The position numbers were made by a program, and so were the translations under genes. From Bubalus kerabau (lineage: Eukaryota > Chordata > Mammalia > Artiodactyla > Bovidae): a stretch of 64,000 bases of DNA. Position 1 is the stretch's first letter; every line of letters starts with the position of its first letter. The notes under the pieces are model-generated. The model saw only the letters and a list, made by a program, of their open reading frames with translations, did no database searches and was not told where the DNA came from. This document shows, in pieces, positions 1-11,430 of the stretch. Location of the stretch: positions 41,433,501 through 41,497,500 of the forward strand of contig NC_073639.1 in the NCBI RefSeq assembly GCF_029407905.1. Direction: 5' to 3'.

Positions 1-399
1 TCTGAGGTCACTGTAGTATATGCCTTTCTTTCTGAAACAAGAAAAGGACAGATTTATCATAGATACATGATAGTGAAACAGTGTTATTGGGGAAGCTACT
101 GTTTTTCACATGATACAACAAGCAGGTGTTGGAAAGTGATTATGATTTCTGTTAGATACTACAAATCAAAGTGGCTTAATTTTTTTTTTTAATTTTATTT
201 TATTTTTAAACTTTACATAACTGTATTAGATTAATTTTTAATTGCAAAGTTAAGTTGAAAAATTAAATTATAACATGTGTTATTAATTCAAATATCCCAA
301 ATTACCTTTGAATCAGTTTGGTAAAATAGTGTAAGTTTTAAAACAAAATGCCATCTTCAAATATACTGATAAAAATAATTTGCCTTAAAAATATTTATG
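1..399. other. Unassigned AT-rich sequence with a tiny L1 tail
   Basis: No reading frame or gene signal was recognised here. Positions 181-229 are a T-run followed by the same text found at the 3' ends of ruminant L1 copies elsewhere in the window (compare 50131-50170). They are read as the last ~45 bases of a minus-strand L1. The rest is unassigned. Confidence 0.5.
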
Positions 400-3226
400 C
401 CAAAGAAGAACAAAAAAGACCCAGTTAATACAGGAAAGGAAATAATAAAGAACAAAAACGGAGCTCAGTCACTCAGTCGTGTCCGACTCTTTGTGACCTC
501 ATGAACTGCAGCATTCCAGGCCTCCCTGTCCATCACCAACTCCTGGAGTCTACCCAAACCCATGTCCATTAAGTCTGTGATGCTATCCAATCATCTCATC
601 CTCTGTTGTCCCTTCTCCTCCTGCTCTCAATTTTTCCCAGCATCAGGGTCTTTTCAAATGAGTCAGCTCGTTTAATCAGGTGGCCAAAATATTGGAGTTT
701 CAGCTTCAACATCAGTCTCTCCAATGAACACACAGGACTGATCTGCTTTAGGATGGACTGGTTAGATCTCCTTTCAGTCCAAGGGACTCTCAAGAGTCTT
801 ATCCAACACCACAGTTCAAAAGCATCAGTTCTTTGGAATTAATGGAGACTAAAAATTATAAAAGATAAATTAAACTAAGATATGGTTCTTTGAAAAAAAA
901 AACTGAATTGATAAACCTTGAAACAGTCTCATAAAGATCGAAGGGGGATCCAAATAAATAATGTCATAAATAAAAAGAAGACTTATAACAAATACCACAG
1001 ATATATAAATTTATGAGATTACTACAAAAGTCATACCCTGACAAACTGAACAACCTAGAGGAAATGCATAAACTTCTGAAAATTTACAATGTCCCTATAT
1101 TTAATGATGAAGGAACAGAAACTCTGGAAAGAATGATTACCAGTAGTGAAATTGAATCAGTAATCAAAAAACTTCCAATAAAGAAGTCCAGACCCATGAG
1201 TCTTCAGAGGTGAATTCCACCAAACATTTAGAGAAAATTCAACATTTATGCTTCTTAAACTATTTCAAAATTTTGAAGAGGAAAGAACACTTCAAAACTT
1301 ATTAAATAAAGCCAGCATTATTCTGATATCAAAATCAAACAGATATCCCCAAAATGGAAAATTACAGGTTGATATCACTGATAATATTGATGTAAATCAT
1401 ATACACAACAATCTTCAACATAATATTAATAATTTGAATTCAACAACACATCAAAAGTATCAGATACCATGATCAAATGAGATTTACCCCAGGAATCCCA
1501 GAGTGATTCAATAGTGAAAAGCTGAAAGCATTTCTTCTATGATCAGAAGTAATACAAGGATGCTAATTTTCACTTTTATTCAGTACAGTATTAGAAGTCC
1601 TAAACTCAACAATCAGACAAGAAAAAAAGGAAGTTTTAATTGAAAAGGAAGAAATAAAACTGTCACTGTTTTCAGATAACATGATACTATTCAGAGAAAA
1701 TTCTAAAGACACCAAAGTTAATACACAGAAATCTATTACACTTCTATACACTAAAAACAAACTATCAGAAAGAGAAACTAAGAAAATAATTCAGTTTACA
1801 AATACATCGAAAAACATACCTAGGAATAAGTCTAACCAAGGAGGTGAGAAACTACACTAATAACTACAAGACACTGATAAGAACAAGATTGAAAATAACA
1901 CAAATATATAGAAAGATATAGAATGCTCATGGGCAAAACTGTTAAAACAAACATACTATTCCAGGCAACCTACAGATTTAATGGAAACCCTATCAAAATA
2001 CTCATGGCATTTTTCACAGAAATAGAATATATGATTCTAAAATTTATATAAAACTGCGAATGACCTGGAATATCCAAAACAATCTTGAGAATTAAGAAGA
2101 AAGATGGAGGTACCACACTCTCTAATTTCAAACTGCATATTCCAAAGCTACAATAATCAAATTGTATAAAAATGGATATATACATTAATAAAGTGCCCAT
2201 AAATAAAATGACAATGGAGGCAAAAGTTTACCATGCAGAAATAACAGCCTCTTCAATAAAATGGTGTTGGGAAAACTGGATAGCAACATGCTTAACAATC
2301 AAACTTGACTTTTTCACAAAATTTACATAAATGAAATAAATATGGATTAAAGACTTAAATGTGTGATCTGAAACCATAAAATTTCTAGAAAAAATAATAG
2401 GCAATAAGTAAACAAATGGGACTAAAAAGCTTTTGGACAGGAAGGAAGTCATCAATGAAATAAATAGGCAAGCTGCTGAGTGGGAGAAGATATTTAGGGA
2501 CCTTCCCTTGTTGTGAAGTGTTTAATTGGTGCAGCCACTATGGAAAACAGTACAGAGATTTCTTTGAAAATTAAAAATAGAAATGCCATATGAACCAGCA
2601 ATTCTGTGCACTTACCAGAGAAAAATAAAAATAGTGATTCAAAAAGTTACATGCTAACCAACTATCATTGCAGCATTTTTTACAGTAGCCAGGACTATAA
2701 TAGATAGATGAATGGACAAAAAAGACATATATATTGTATATACATAACTATGTACACATAAATAAAGAAATATTACTCAGACATAAAAAATGAAATTTTG
2801 CCATTTGTGACAACATGGATGGATTGAGCTTGTATGAGGCTAAGTGAAATAAAGTCAGAGAAAGACAAATACTGTGTGATCTCACATATGTGGAACCTAA
2901 AACATAAGATAAACAAAACAAAATGAAATGGATTTATGCACACAGTGATCAAAATGGTGTTTTTCAGCAAGGAGGGAGTTAGGGTGAGGATGGAATATGT
3001 GAAAGGAATTAATAAAAACACAAATCTCCAGGTATAGAATAAATAAACACAGCAGATGGAATATGTTCAATGATATTTTAAAGCTTTGCCTGGGGACAGA
3101 TGATGACTAGACTTATTGCTGTTATCCTTCCACAATCTATGCAAATGCCAAATCACCATGGACTATAACTGAAACTATCATAAAATTGTAAATCAACTCT
3201 ACTTCTATTTTAAAAAATAAGGAAAA
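400..3226 (+). mobile_element. Old L1 (L1M-type) fossil, ORF2 and 3' UTR, split by a BovB
   Basis: The plus strand reads as a decayed L1 ORF2 with many stops and frameshifts. Around 1013-1213 it encodes residues typical of L1 between the endonuclease and reverse transcriptase (YPDKLNNLEEMHKLL, then ESVIKKLPIKKS). Later blocks match the ORF2 C-terminus (2525-2900: TATGAACCAGCAATTCTG, ACAACATGGATGGATTGA). The 3' UTR ends near 3226. A deletion is likely near 2505-2525, where the text jumps. A BovB fragment interrupts the L1 at 461-838, with L1 text on both sides. The level of decay suggests an insertion older than ruminants. The exact subfamily is not determined. Confidence 0.8.
461..838 (-). 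mobile_element. BovB (RTE) 3' end, nested in L1M
   Basis: The minus strand carries the BovB ORF2 C-terminal coding text (ELWCW region, LMLKLKLQYFGHLIKRADS, then KTLMLGKIE) and the 3' terminal motif that appears here reversed as CAGTCGTGTCCGACTCTTT. It is truncated at the 5' end. The (GTTCA)n tail is nearly lost. L1 text on both sides shows that it landed inside the older L1. No clear target duplication was seen. Confidence 0.9.
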
Positions 3227-3690
3227 ATGTAGGAAAGCTGTAATATTTACAATAAATGGAAATAATTTGGAAATAGTCTGCACTAGAAAATTGTATAATC
3301 AGTGGCGTTTGATTTTTTAAAGCTCAGTACTTTAAATATAAAATTTTATGAATGTAACTAAAATCCATATCAACATTTTCTTACTGCCTTGTTGTTTTTC
3401 TCTGAGTTTGTTATTCCAGAATTCTATTTTTCTTGTTTTTATCTTCCCTAATTTATCTAAACCTAAATAATTATTTATTTATCTTACTACAAGAGCCTCT
3501 ATAACTTTTTACCATTCTTTTTATCTATTTTACTTTCCTGTTCTGTTCATATCTCATTCAATATACAATTTCATTTTTAACTCTGATTATTTTAGTTACT
3601 TTCTAGTATTTTCCCTGTCATCTTCCATTCCCTATCTCTGCATCATGTCACAAGTAATCATAACAGAGATAAACAATAGCTCCCAATACT
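3227..3690. other. Unassigned sequence
   Basis: AT-rich sequence with T-rich runs. No repeat, open frame or signal was recognised. Confidence 0.4.
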
Positions 3691-4642
3691 GAAGCAACAG
3701 TTAGAACTGGACATGGAACAAAAGACTGGTTCCAAATCAGGAAAGGAGTACACAAGGCTGTATATTTTTACCCTGCTTATTTAACTTATATGCAGAGTAC
3801 ATCATGAGAAATGCTGGGCTGGATGAATCATAAGCTGGAATCAAGATTGCTGGGAGAAATATAAATAACCTCAGATATGCAGATGACACCACCATTATGG
3901 CAGAAAATAAAGAAGAACTAAAGAGCCTCTTGATGAATGTGAAAAAAGAGAGTGAAGAAGGCTTAAAGCTCAACATTCAGAAAACTAAGATCATGGCATC
4001 TGGTCCCATCATTTCATGACAAATAGATGGGGAAACAGTGGAAGCAGTGGCAGACTTTAGTTTTTGGGCTCCAAAATCACTGCAGATGTGCTTGCAGCCA
4101 TGAAATTAAAAGACACTTGCTCCTTGGAAGAAAAGCTATGACCAACCTAGACAGCATATTAAAAAGCAGAGACATTACTTAGCTGACAAAGGTCCATCTA
4201 GTCAAAGCTATGGTTTTTCCAGTGGCTACGTATGGATGTGAGAGTTAGACTATAAAGAAAGCTGAGCATTGCAGAATTGATGATTTTGAACTGTGGTGTT
4301 GGAGAAGACTCGAGAGTCCCTTGGACAGCAAGGAGATCCAGCCAGTCCATTCTAAAGTAAATCAGTTCTGAATATTCATTGGAAGGACTGATGTTGAAGC
4401 TGAAACTCCAATACTTTGGCCACCTGATACAAAGAACTGACTCATTTGAAAAGACCCTGATGCTGGGAAAGATTGAAGGTGGGAGGAAAAGGGGATGAGA
4501 GATGAGATGGTTGGATGGCATCACTAACTAAATGGACATGAGTTTGAGTAAACTCTGGGAATTAGTGATGGACAGGGAGGCCTGGTGAGCCTCCATGGGA
4601 TCACAAAGAGTCAGACATGACTGAGCGACTGAACTGAACTGA
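3691..4642 (+). mobile_element. BovB (RTE) 3' portion, about 0.95 kb
   Basis: Plus-strand BovB starting in the reverse transcriptase domain (motif RTGHGT-like, then FNLYAEYIMRNAG) and passing the catalytic block NNLRYADDTTIMA near 3865-3900. It then runs to the terminal tail GAACTGAACTGAT at 4642. Frameshifts and stops break the frame, for example TGA in the ITSW region at 4016. The terminal repeat is of the TGAAC type, which I associate with the older copies in this window. Confidence 0.92.
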
Positions 4643-4878
4643 TACTGTACATTCACTAGGTGGAACAACTAAGATCAGAGATGCAATTATTTTGATTGTG
4701 TATTATTATTTGTCCCATTTCAGAAGTCTGAAATTAAGGCTTAGAGAATCATGATGTCAGTTTAGATCAGCCAGTATCCCTCTTTAGTATATACTGAGTT
4801 AATAGAATTACATTTTCATTTGCTACTTTTTTTATTTTCCATTTATTTAAAGCCAATATATGATGTTTATAATATACT
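4643..4878. other. Short unassigned spacer
   Basis: AT-rich spacer between two same-strand BovB copies. Nothing was recognised. Confidence 0.4.
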
Positions 4879-4991
4879 TACCTGAATGCAGAGTTCCAAA
4901 GAATAGCAAGGAGAAATAAGAAAGGTTTCCTAAGTGATCAATGCAAAGAAATAGAGGAAAGCAACAGAATGGGAAATACTAGAGATCTCTT

Positions 4992-5275
4992 CTGGGAGAA
5001 GGTGATGACAACCCACTCCAGTACTCTTGCCTGGAAAATCCCGTGGATGGAGGAGCCTGGTAGGCTGCAGTCCATGGGGTTGCTAGGAGTTGGACACGAC
5101 TGAGCAACTTCACTTTCACTTTTCATTTTCATGCATTGGAGAAGGAAATGGCAACCCACTCCAGTATTCTTGCCTGGAGAATCCCAGGGACTGGGAAGCC
5201 TGGTGGGCTGCTGTCTATGGGGTAGCACCGAGTTGGATACAACTGAAACGACTTAGCAGCAGTAGCAGCAGCAGC
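4992..5275 (+). mobile_element. BovA2-type dimeric SINE nested in BovB
   Basis: Two related ~130-bp units in tandem. Each contains a GGCAACCCACTCCAGTA-type core, and the element ends in an AGC-rich tail (GCAGCAGTAGCAGCAGCAGC). It is flanked by a perfect 11-bp target duplication AGAGATCTCTT at 4981-4991 and 5276-5286. The BovB frame resumes exactly at the second copy. It is non-coding and was probably mobilised by BovB enzymes. Confidence 0.95.
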
Positions 5276-5490
5276 AGAGATCTCTTCAAGAAAATTAGAG
5301 ATATCAAGGGATGATTTCATGCAAAGATGGGCACAATAAAGGACAGAAATGGTATGGACCTAACAGAAGCAGAAGATATTAAGAGGTGGCAAGAATACAC
5401 AGAACTACACAAAAATGGCCCAGATAACTGCAATGGTGTCATTGCTTACTTAGAAGCAGACATCTTGGAATGCAAAGTCAACTGGGCCTT

Positions 5491-5603
5491 GCTGCTGCTG
5501 CTGCTGCTGCTGCTTCTGCTAAGTCGCTTCAGTCGTGTCTGACTCTGCAATCCCATAGATGGCAGCCCACCAGGCTCCCCCATCCCTGGGATTCTCCAGG
5601 CTA
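5491..5603 (-). mobile_element. BovA-type SINE nested in the same BovB, opposite strand
   Basis: Starts with a (GCT)n run, the complement of the AGC tail, followed by the AAGTCGCTTCAGTCGTGTC motif. It is flanked by a perfect 12-bp duplication CAACTGGGCCTT at 5479-5490 and 5604-5615. It is a single truncated unit. Its orientation is opposite to the SINE 215 bp upstream. Confidence 0.95.
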
Positions 5604-7151
5604 CAACTGGGCCTTAGGAAGCATTAATAAAAACAAAGCTTGTGGAGGTGATGGATTCCAGCTTTGCTATTACAAATCCTAAAAGATGATGCTGTGAAAG
5701 TTCTGCACTCAATATGCCAGCAATTTGGAAATTCAGCAGTGACCACAGGAGTGGAAAAGGTGAGTTTTCATTCCAATCCCAAAGAAAGGCAATACAAAGA
5801 AAATTCAAACTACTACACAACTGCACTCATCTCACACCTTAGCAAAGTAATGCTCAAAATTTTCCAAGCCAGGCTTCAGCAGTACATGAACCATGAACTT
5901 CCAGATGTACAAGCTGGATTTAGAAATGGCAGAGGAACCAGAGACCAAATTGCCAGCATCTGTTGAATCATAGAAAAAGCAAGAGAGTTCCAGAAAAACA
6001 TCTATTTCTGCTTTATTGACTACTCCAAAGACTTGTTTCCAAGACAAAAATGTGGAAAATTCTGAAAGAGATGGGAATACCAGATCACCTTTCCTGCCTC
6101 CTGAGAAATCTGTATGCAGATCAAGAAGTAACAGTTAAAACTGGACATGGAACAACAGACTCATTTCAACTTGGGCAAGGAGTATGGCAAGGCTGTATAT
6201 TGTCACCCTGCTTATTTAACTTCTGTGCAGAATACATCATGAGAAATGCCAGGCTGGATGAAGCACAAGCTGTAATCAAGATTGCTGGGAGAAATATCAA
6301 TAACCTCAGATAGGCAGATGACACCACTTTTATGGCAGAAAATGAAGAAGAACTAAAGAGCCTCTTGATGAAAGTGAAAGAGGACAGTGAAAAAGTTGGC
6401 TTAAAGCTCACCATTCAGAAAACTAAGATCACAGCATCTGGTCCCATCACTTCATGGGAAATAGATGGGGAAGTAATGGAAATGGTGACAGACTTTATTT
6501 TGGTAGGGCTCCAAAATCACTGCAGATGGTGACTGCTGCCATGAAATTAAAAGATACTTACTCCTTGGAAGAAAAGCTATGACCTAGACAGCATGTCAAA
6601 AAGTAGAGACATTACTTTGCCAACAAGTTCCATCTAGTCAGAGCTATGATTTTTCCAGTAGTCATATAGGAATGTGAGAGTTGGGCCGTGAAGAAAGCTG
6701 AGCACCGAAGAAATGATGGTTTTGAACTGTAGTGCTGAAGAAGACTCTTGAGAGTCCCTTGGACTGCAAGGAGATCCAACCGGTCAGTCCTAAAGGAAAT
6801 CAGTCCTGAATATTCATTGACAGGATTGATGCTGACCTTGAAGCTCAAACAATTTGGCCCCTGATGCAAAGAACTGACTCATTGGAAAAGACCCTAATGC
6901 TGGGAAAGATTGAAGGCAGGAGGAGAAGGGGACAACAGAGGATGAGATGATTGGCTGGCATCACTGACTTGATGGGTTTGAGTTTGAGCAAGCTCTAGGA
7001 GCTGGTGAAGGACAGGGAAGCCTGTTATCCAGAAATCCATGGGGTTGCAAAGAGTCAGACACGACTGAGCCCCTGAACTGAACTGGTAATAAACTTAGAA
7101 ATAGTGTCAAAATAGTTTTTAAAACAGATTCTCTCAATGGTTATTTGAACT

Positions 7152-7325
7152 TCAAAGGAATACACCCTGCTGATAACATGATTTTATCAGTATTTCCATA
7201 GTGAGTCTGAGTATTCATCCAGTGGCTAAGCAGGGACTGCAAAGGAACACATCCTTGTAAACACACAATTTTATCAGTATTTCCATAGTGAGTCTGAGTA
7301 TTCATCCAATGGCTAAGCAGGGACA
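7152..7325. repeat. Tandem duplication of an 87-bp unit (two copies)
   Basis: Copy one is about 7152-7238 and copy two about 7239-7325. The shared blocks ATTTTATCAGTATTTCCATA and GTATTCATCCA.TGGCTAAGC are offset by exactly 87 bases. The second half of the unit is almost identical between copies, while the first half differs more. No known repeat family was recognised. Confidence 0.85.
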
Positions 7326-7472
7326 GCTTCTAAAACTCTCAGGTTAAGCCAGGGCGATTAAGAGGGTATGTGGTCCTGGTTTAGAAGTGACTTTTGACTT
7401 TCAAGAGAAGAAAATACAAATTCCATTTAAGAGAAAGCATCAGATAAGTATCTCACATAACACAACTAAGAC

Positions 7473-7694
7473 TTGGTGCAGGCGTGCTAAGTCACTTCAG
7501 TCATATCCGGCTCTTTGTGACCCTATGGACCATAGCCTTCCAGGCTCCTCTCTCCATAGGATTCCCCAGGCAAGAATTCTCAAGTGGGTTGCTATGCCCT
7601 CCTCCAGAGGATCTTCCTGGCCCAGGGATGGAGCCTTCATCTCCTGCATTGGCAGGGGAGTTCTTTACCACTAGCACCACCTGGGAAGCCCAGA
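7473..7694 (-). mobile_element. Bov-tA SINE
   Basis: Full-length tRNA-derived SINE on the minus strand. The tail end lies at the left (CTAAGTCACTTCAGTC) and the tRNA-like head at the right (CCACCTGGGAAGCCC). A likely imperfect target repeat is AGACTTGGT (left) against AGACCTTGT (right). Confidence 0.93.
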
Positions 7695-7700
7695 CCTTGT

Positions 7701-8900
7701 ACAGCCAAAAATAAAATTTAAAAAATAAAGCGTCAGACAGTCAAGAACAAACCACTGAGTGTATATCAAGTTGTCTCCAGGCTGAACAGATGTTTTTGCA
7801 TCTTTAATCTAGTACATATACTGCTGCATGTATCGTGCCTTTTTGTTTTCTGTATTAATTAAATAAAGTATTTAATATTGGAGTTATTAAAATACGATTT
7901 ATTTAAACACATCTTTGAAATAAACCATTGTCAGGTGTGAGACTTGCCTGTACTTTGATGTTAAAACGTGTTGTTGGTTTTTTAAATTTTGAATCTGATT
8001 TTACATACACATTTAATTTTACTAGCTTTTCCTTAGTTTGAATTATTAGAAAGCAAAGACTTTAGGCACAGTCTGTGTTTGACACTGATGCAAATTCCCT
8101 TTAGGCTCCCCTCCTAGCAACTGTTTACACACTTTACCTCTATTAGAATCAATTAGAGCTAATTTAAAAAAAAAAAAAAAAACCTAGTTTTCCTTTCAAC
8201 CTTTGATCAGTAGGAGCTCCAGGTGTTCTTATATGGAATATTTCTTCTTATTTAAAAATAAAGAGAAAAAATAGTTTTATAAGCAACATCTCTAGATTTC
8301 AATATATGAGACATTCACGATTAAATTTTGCCAATTGAAATAATGTTATTTGAAACTCTTTGTTAAAGAGAAATGAAACACCCTAATCATCTTTATTTCT
8401 TTTTAAGATTTTTAAAATGATAGATGTGGCTTATAAATTTTCCACAAGTTATGAAAATCTGTCTTTAGCATCAACTGATTTTAAAGGATTTGTTGCTTTT
8501 ATCATGGATCATTTCTTTTTGAGTGACACTTTAAAATAGATAATAAGGGACTTTTCAAGCAGTGATTTTAAATTGTTTTCATCACAGAGGCAAACTAAAT
8601 TTGCTGCATGTGGATGAATAGCTTTATGATGATTCTGAATATCTACTATAAATTTAAGACTATCCTAGCAAAATCAGTGTGAAGATAAAGGAAACTGAAC
8701 TTCTATTCCTAGAGTTCGGATTTGAGGACTGGAATGCTGTCACAAGATCATCGGTAAAAATACAGTAATATTTTGGTAATGACAAATATGAGATCTTGAA
8801 ATTCACCTAACAAACAGTGTAAGAAAGAGGCATCAAAATCTTCCAGAAGATGCTTTCATGCTAAATTTTTTTATTGTCATTAATTATTGTCATCATTATT
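7701..8900. other. Unassigned sequence with an A-run
   Basis: About 1.2 kb of AT-rich sequence with no recognised repeat or frame. An A-run lies at 8165-8182. No splice-framed exon could be supported. Confidence 0.4.
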
Positions 8901-9960
8901 TAAGAAGGATCACATTGAATTTGTAGATCTATTTAGGAAATTTTGCCATAATAACAATATCTAGTCTTCTTATTCATATACATGTGATAGCTTTCCATTA
9001 TGTTGATACTTTTAAAATTATTTATTTTAAAAATTATTTTAATCAGAAATTTTAATATTTCAATCAAGTGTGTTTAGTAGTTTTCAATAAAATTATTTTT
9101 ATTTCTTTTGCTAAACTTATTCGCTAATATTATATTAATTTGATGCTATTGTGAATGGGACTTTTTTGGACTTTGCTACTATTCTAATAACTTTTTTATT
9201 CTGAACTTATATTCTATAAACTTACTTACATTAGTCTTAATTATGTTTTTGGGGTTTCCTTGGGATTTTCTGTATGCATCACATTACAAAGTTTTACTTC
9301 TTTCTATATAATCTGGATGTCTTTTCAAATATTTTCTTGCCTCATTTCCCTATATAGAATTTCCAATAATATTAAATGAAAGAATAGAGAGTGCAGATAT
9401 TTATCTTGCTCTCTACCTACAAAAAAAAAAAAAACAAAAAACAAACAAAAAGAAAACATTCAGTCTTTAACAATAAAATACAATGTAGCTGTAGCTTATC
9501 TCTCCATCATCTTTATTAGGTAAAGGAAGTCTGTTTCTATTCCTAGATTCTTGAATGTTTGACAGTAAAATGTGCATTTTATCAGGTTTTCTTTTCTGCA
9601 TCTCTATGGATAATCATGAATTTTGTCCTTTATTCCATAATATGGTTCTTGACTTTAGGACAAATGGATCTTTTATTTTTATAGTTTGTCCCATTTGATC
9701 AAGTTATATGATGCTTCTGATATGTTGCTGGATTTGGTTGCTAGCATTTTGATGAAGATTTTCCATCTATGTTTTTAAATGACATTGTTCTGTACTTTCC
9801 TTTTCATTTGATGCATTGTCTTATTTTGATATCAGGATAACACCAAAATTAGTGTTACCATATAACTCATGAAATTAGCCGAAAAAAAGTTATACTTATT
9901 TTACATTTTTGGAAAAATATGTAAAGGATTTGTATTAAATATAATTTGTATGCTTGGGAG
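8901..9960 (-). mobile_element. Old L1M ORF2 fragment, antisense
   Basis: Antisense text typical of L1 ORF2 is present, for example CACATTGAATTTGTAGATC at the left and GGATTTGGTTGCTAGCATT near 9735. Several small deletions and an A-rich insertion at 9420-9457 break it up. No frame survives. The right boundary is uncertain. Confidence 0.75.
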
Positions 9961-10072
9961 ATCTACATAACTTTATTGTTAGGGCTTTCATCAGTTGTCT
10001 TTTAAGCCAGATGATGACAGGTTTAAAATCAAAATCTTTACGATTATACTGTTTCTCCTGCTTATTTATGTA

Positions 10073-10957
10073 CAGTACACATTGTTTTATTGCACTCCAC
10101 TTTACCAGATTTTACAGATTTTATGTTATTTTGCAAATTGAAAATTTGTGTTAACTTTGCATTAAGCAAATCATGTTTTCCACACCCTTTGCTCATTTCA
10201 TGTTGCTGTGTAACACTTTAGTAACTTTCACAATGTTTCCAAATTTTTTATTATTATATATGTTATGGTGATCTGTGATCAGTGATATTTGAACATTACA
10301 ATTGCAAAATGATTATGACTCACTGAATGCTCAGATGATATTTGGCAATTTTTAGCAATAAAGTATTTTCTAGTTAAGGTATGTTGTCGTTGTTCAGTAA
10401 CTAAGGTATGCACATTGTTTTTCTACACGCATAATAGAGTATATTAAAGTGTAAACATAACTTTGTTTTGTTTTATTTTTTTAAATAATTAATTAATTTT
10501 AATTGGAGAAAAATTACTTTATAATATTGTGATGGTTTTTGTCATACATGAATCAGTCACAAGTATACATATGTCCCCTCCATCTTGAACCCTGCTCTTA
10601 CCTCCCTTTCTATCCTATCCCTCAGGGTTGTCCCAGAGCACCAGCTTTGGCTTTGGGTGCTTTGCTTCATGCATCAAACTTGCACTGGTCAACTATTTTA
10701 CATATGGTAATGTGCATGTATTAATGCTATTCTCTCAAATCATCCCACCCTCGTCTTCTCCCACTGAGTCCAGAAGTCTGTTCTTTGCATCTGTGTCTCC
10801 TTTGCTTCCCTGCATGTAGGATTGTCAGTAACTTTTATATACACTGAGAAATCAATTTCATCTGACTGACTTTATTGCAATATTTGCTTTATTGACGTGT
10901 TCTTTTTTTTTATTGATGTGTTCTTAAGTAAACCCACAATATCTCCTAAGTAAGCCT
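10073..10957 (-). mobile_element. Tigger1-like non-autonomous DNA transposon, split by an L1
   Basis: The left part (10073-10350) matches the 3' end of the Tigger1 family as I know it, including GTGATCTGTGATCAGTGAT at 10269-10287. The right part (10380-10464 and 10829-10957) matches the complement of its 5' end (AAGGTATGCACATTG, GCAATATTTGCTTTATTG, ACCCACAATATCTCC). The transposase gene between them is missing, so this is a deletion derivative moved by enzymes supplied in trans. A TA precedes the left end. A ~16-bp piece ending TTATTGACGTGTTCT is duplicated near 10891-10925. Confidence 0.75.
10465..10828 (-). mobile_element. Ruminant L1 3' end nested in the Tigger1-like element
   Basis: T-rich left end (complement of the A-tail), then 3' UTR text in antisense such as ACTGAGTCCAGAAGTC-like at 10766-10781. 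A 7-bp target repeat TAACTTT at 10458-10464 and 10829-10835 flanks it. The Tigger text is continuous across the two junctions, which proves that the L1 arrived second. Confidence 0.9.
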
Positions 10958-11430
10958 ATCATTTTATCAATGATCTTTATTTTCTTGGATTGATTGAACT
11001 CTTTTCTAAGTATCCTGTCATTTAAGGCTGACAGACTCCTTTAAGAATTTCTTACAGTCCAGGTCTGCTGAAATAAATTCTTCATAATTTTTAAAAATTT
11101 GTCTTAATTTTATCTTCATTTTTTGAAGGATTGCTTCCTGGGTATAGAATTGTTTGTGATGATTTTTTCTTTCAATGATTTGAATATATTAGCCTACTGC
11201 TTTTTGACTTCCATGGTTCTTATAGAAGTCTGCTGTTATTCTTATTGAGGATCCTTTGTAAGTGATGAGTCTTTTATTTCATGCAGCTCTTAAGAGTCTG
11301 TTTTTCAGCTCTTGACAGCTTCCTTATAATATGTTTAGGTGTGAACATCTTTAAATTCCTACCTCTTGAAGTTCTGAATTTCTTGAATACATTAATCATG
11401 CTTTCATCCAATATGGAAGTTTTTTGGCTA

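Larger units (their letters stand above)
4879..7086 (+). mobile_element. BovB (RTE), ~2.2 kb copy carrying two nested SINEs
   Basis: Plus-strand BovB beginning between the endonuclease and reverse transcriptase domains (NAEFQRIARR-like text) and running to the CTGAACTGAACTGG tail. Open segments at 5664-5966 (VQAGFRNGRGTRDQIAS) and 6050-6313 (IPDHLSCLLRNLYADQE, then LGQGVWQGCILSPC) show the fingers and palm. In the catalytic box the tyrosine codon of YADD is now TAG (near 6311-6313), so the frame ends at NNLR. SINEs interrupt it at 4992-5275 and 5491-5603. It is a dead copy of the older TGAAC-tail type. Confidence 0.92.

Noticed and set aside
5266..5543. (CAG)n/(CTG)n runs as a coding trinucleotide repeat such as polyglutamine or polyleucine
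   Set aside because: They are the tails of two BovA SINEs flanked by target repeats. The apparent poly-L and poly-A in the frames have no gene context.
6050..6313. Intact reverse transcriptase gene, possibly a retron or diversity-generating system
   Set aside because: The sequence is BovB ORF2 (RTE LINE) in a ruminant genome, broken on both sides. No retron RNA or variable repeat is present.
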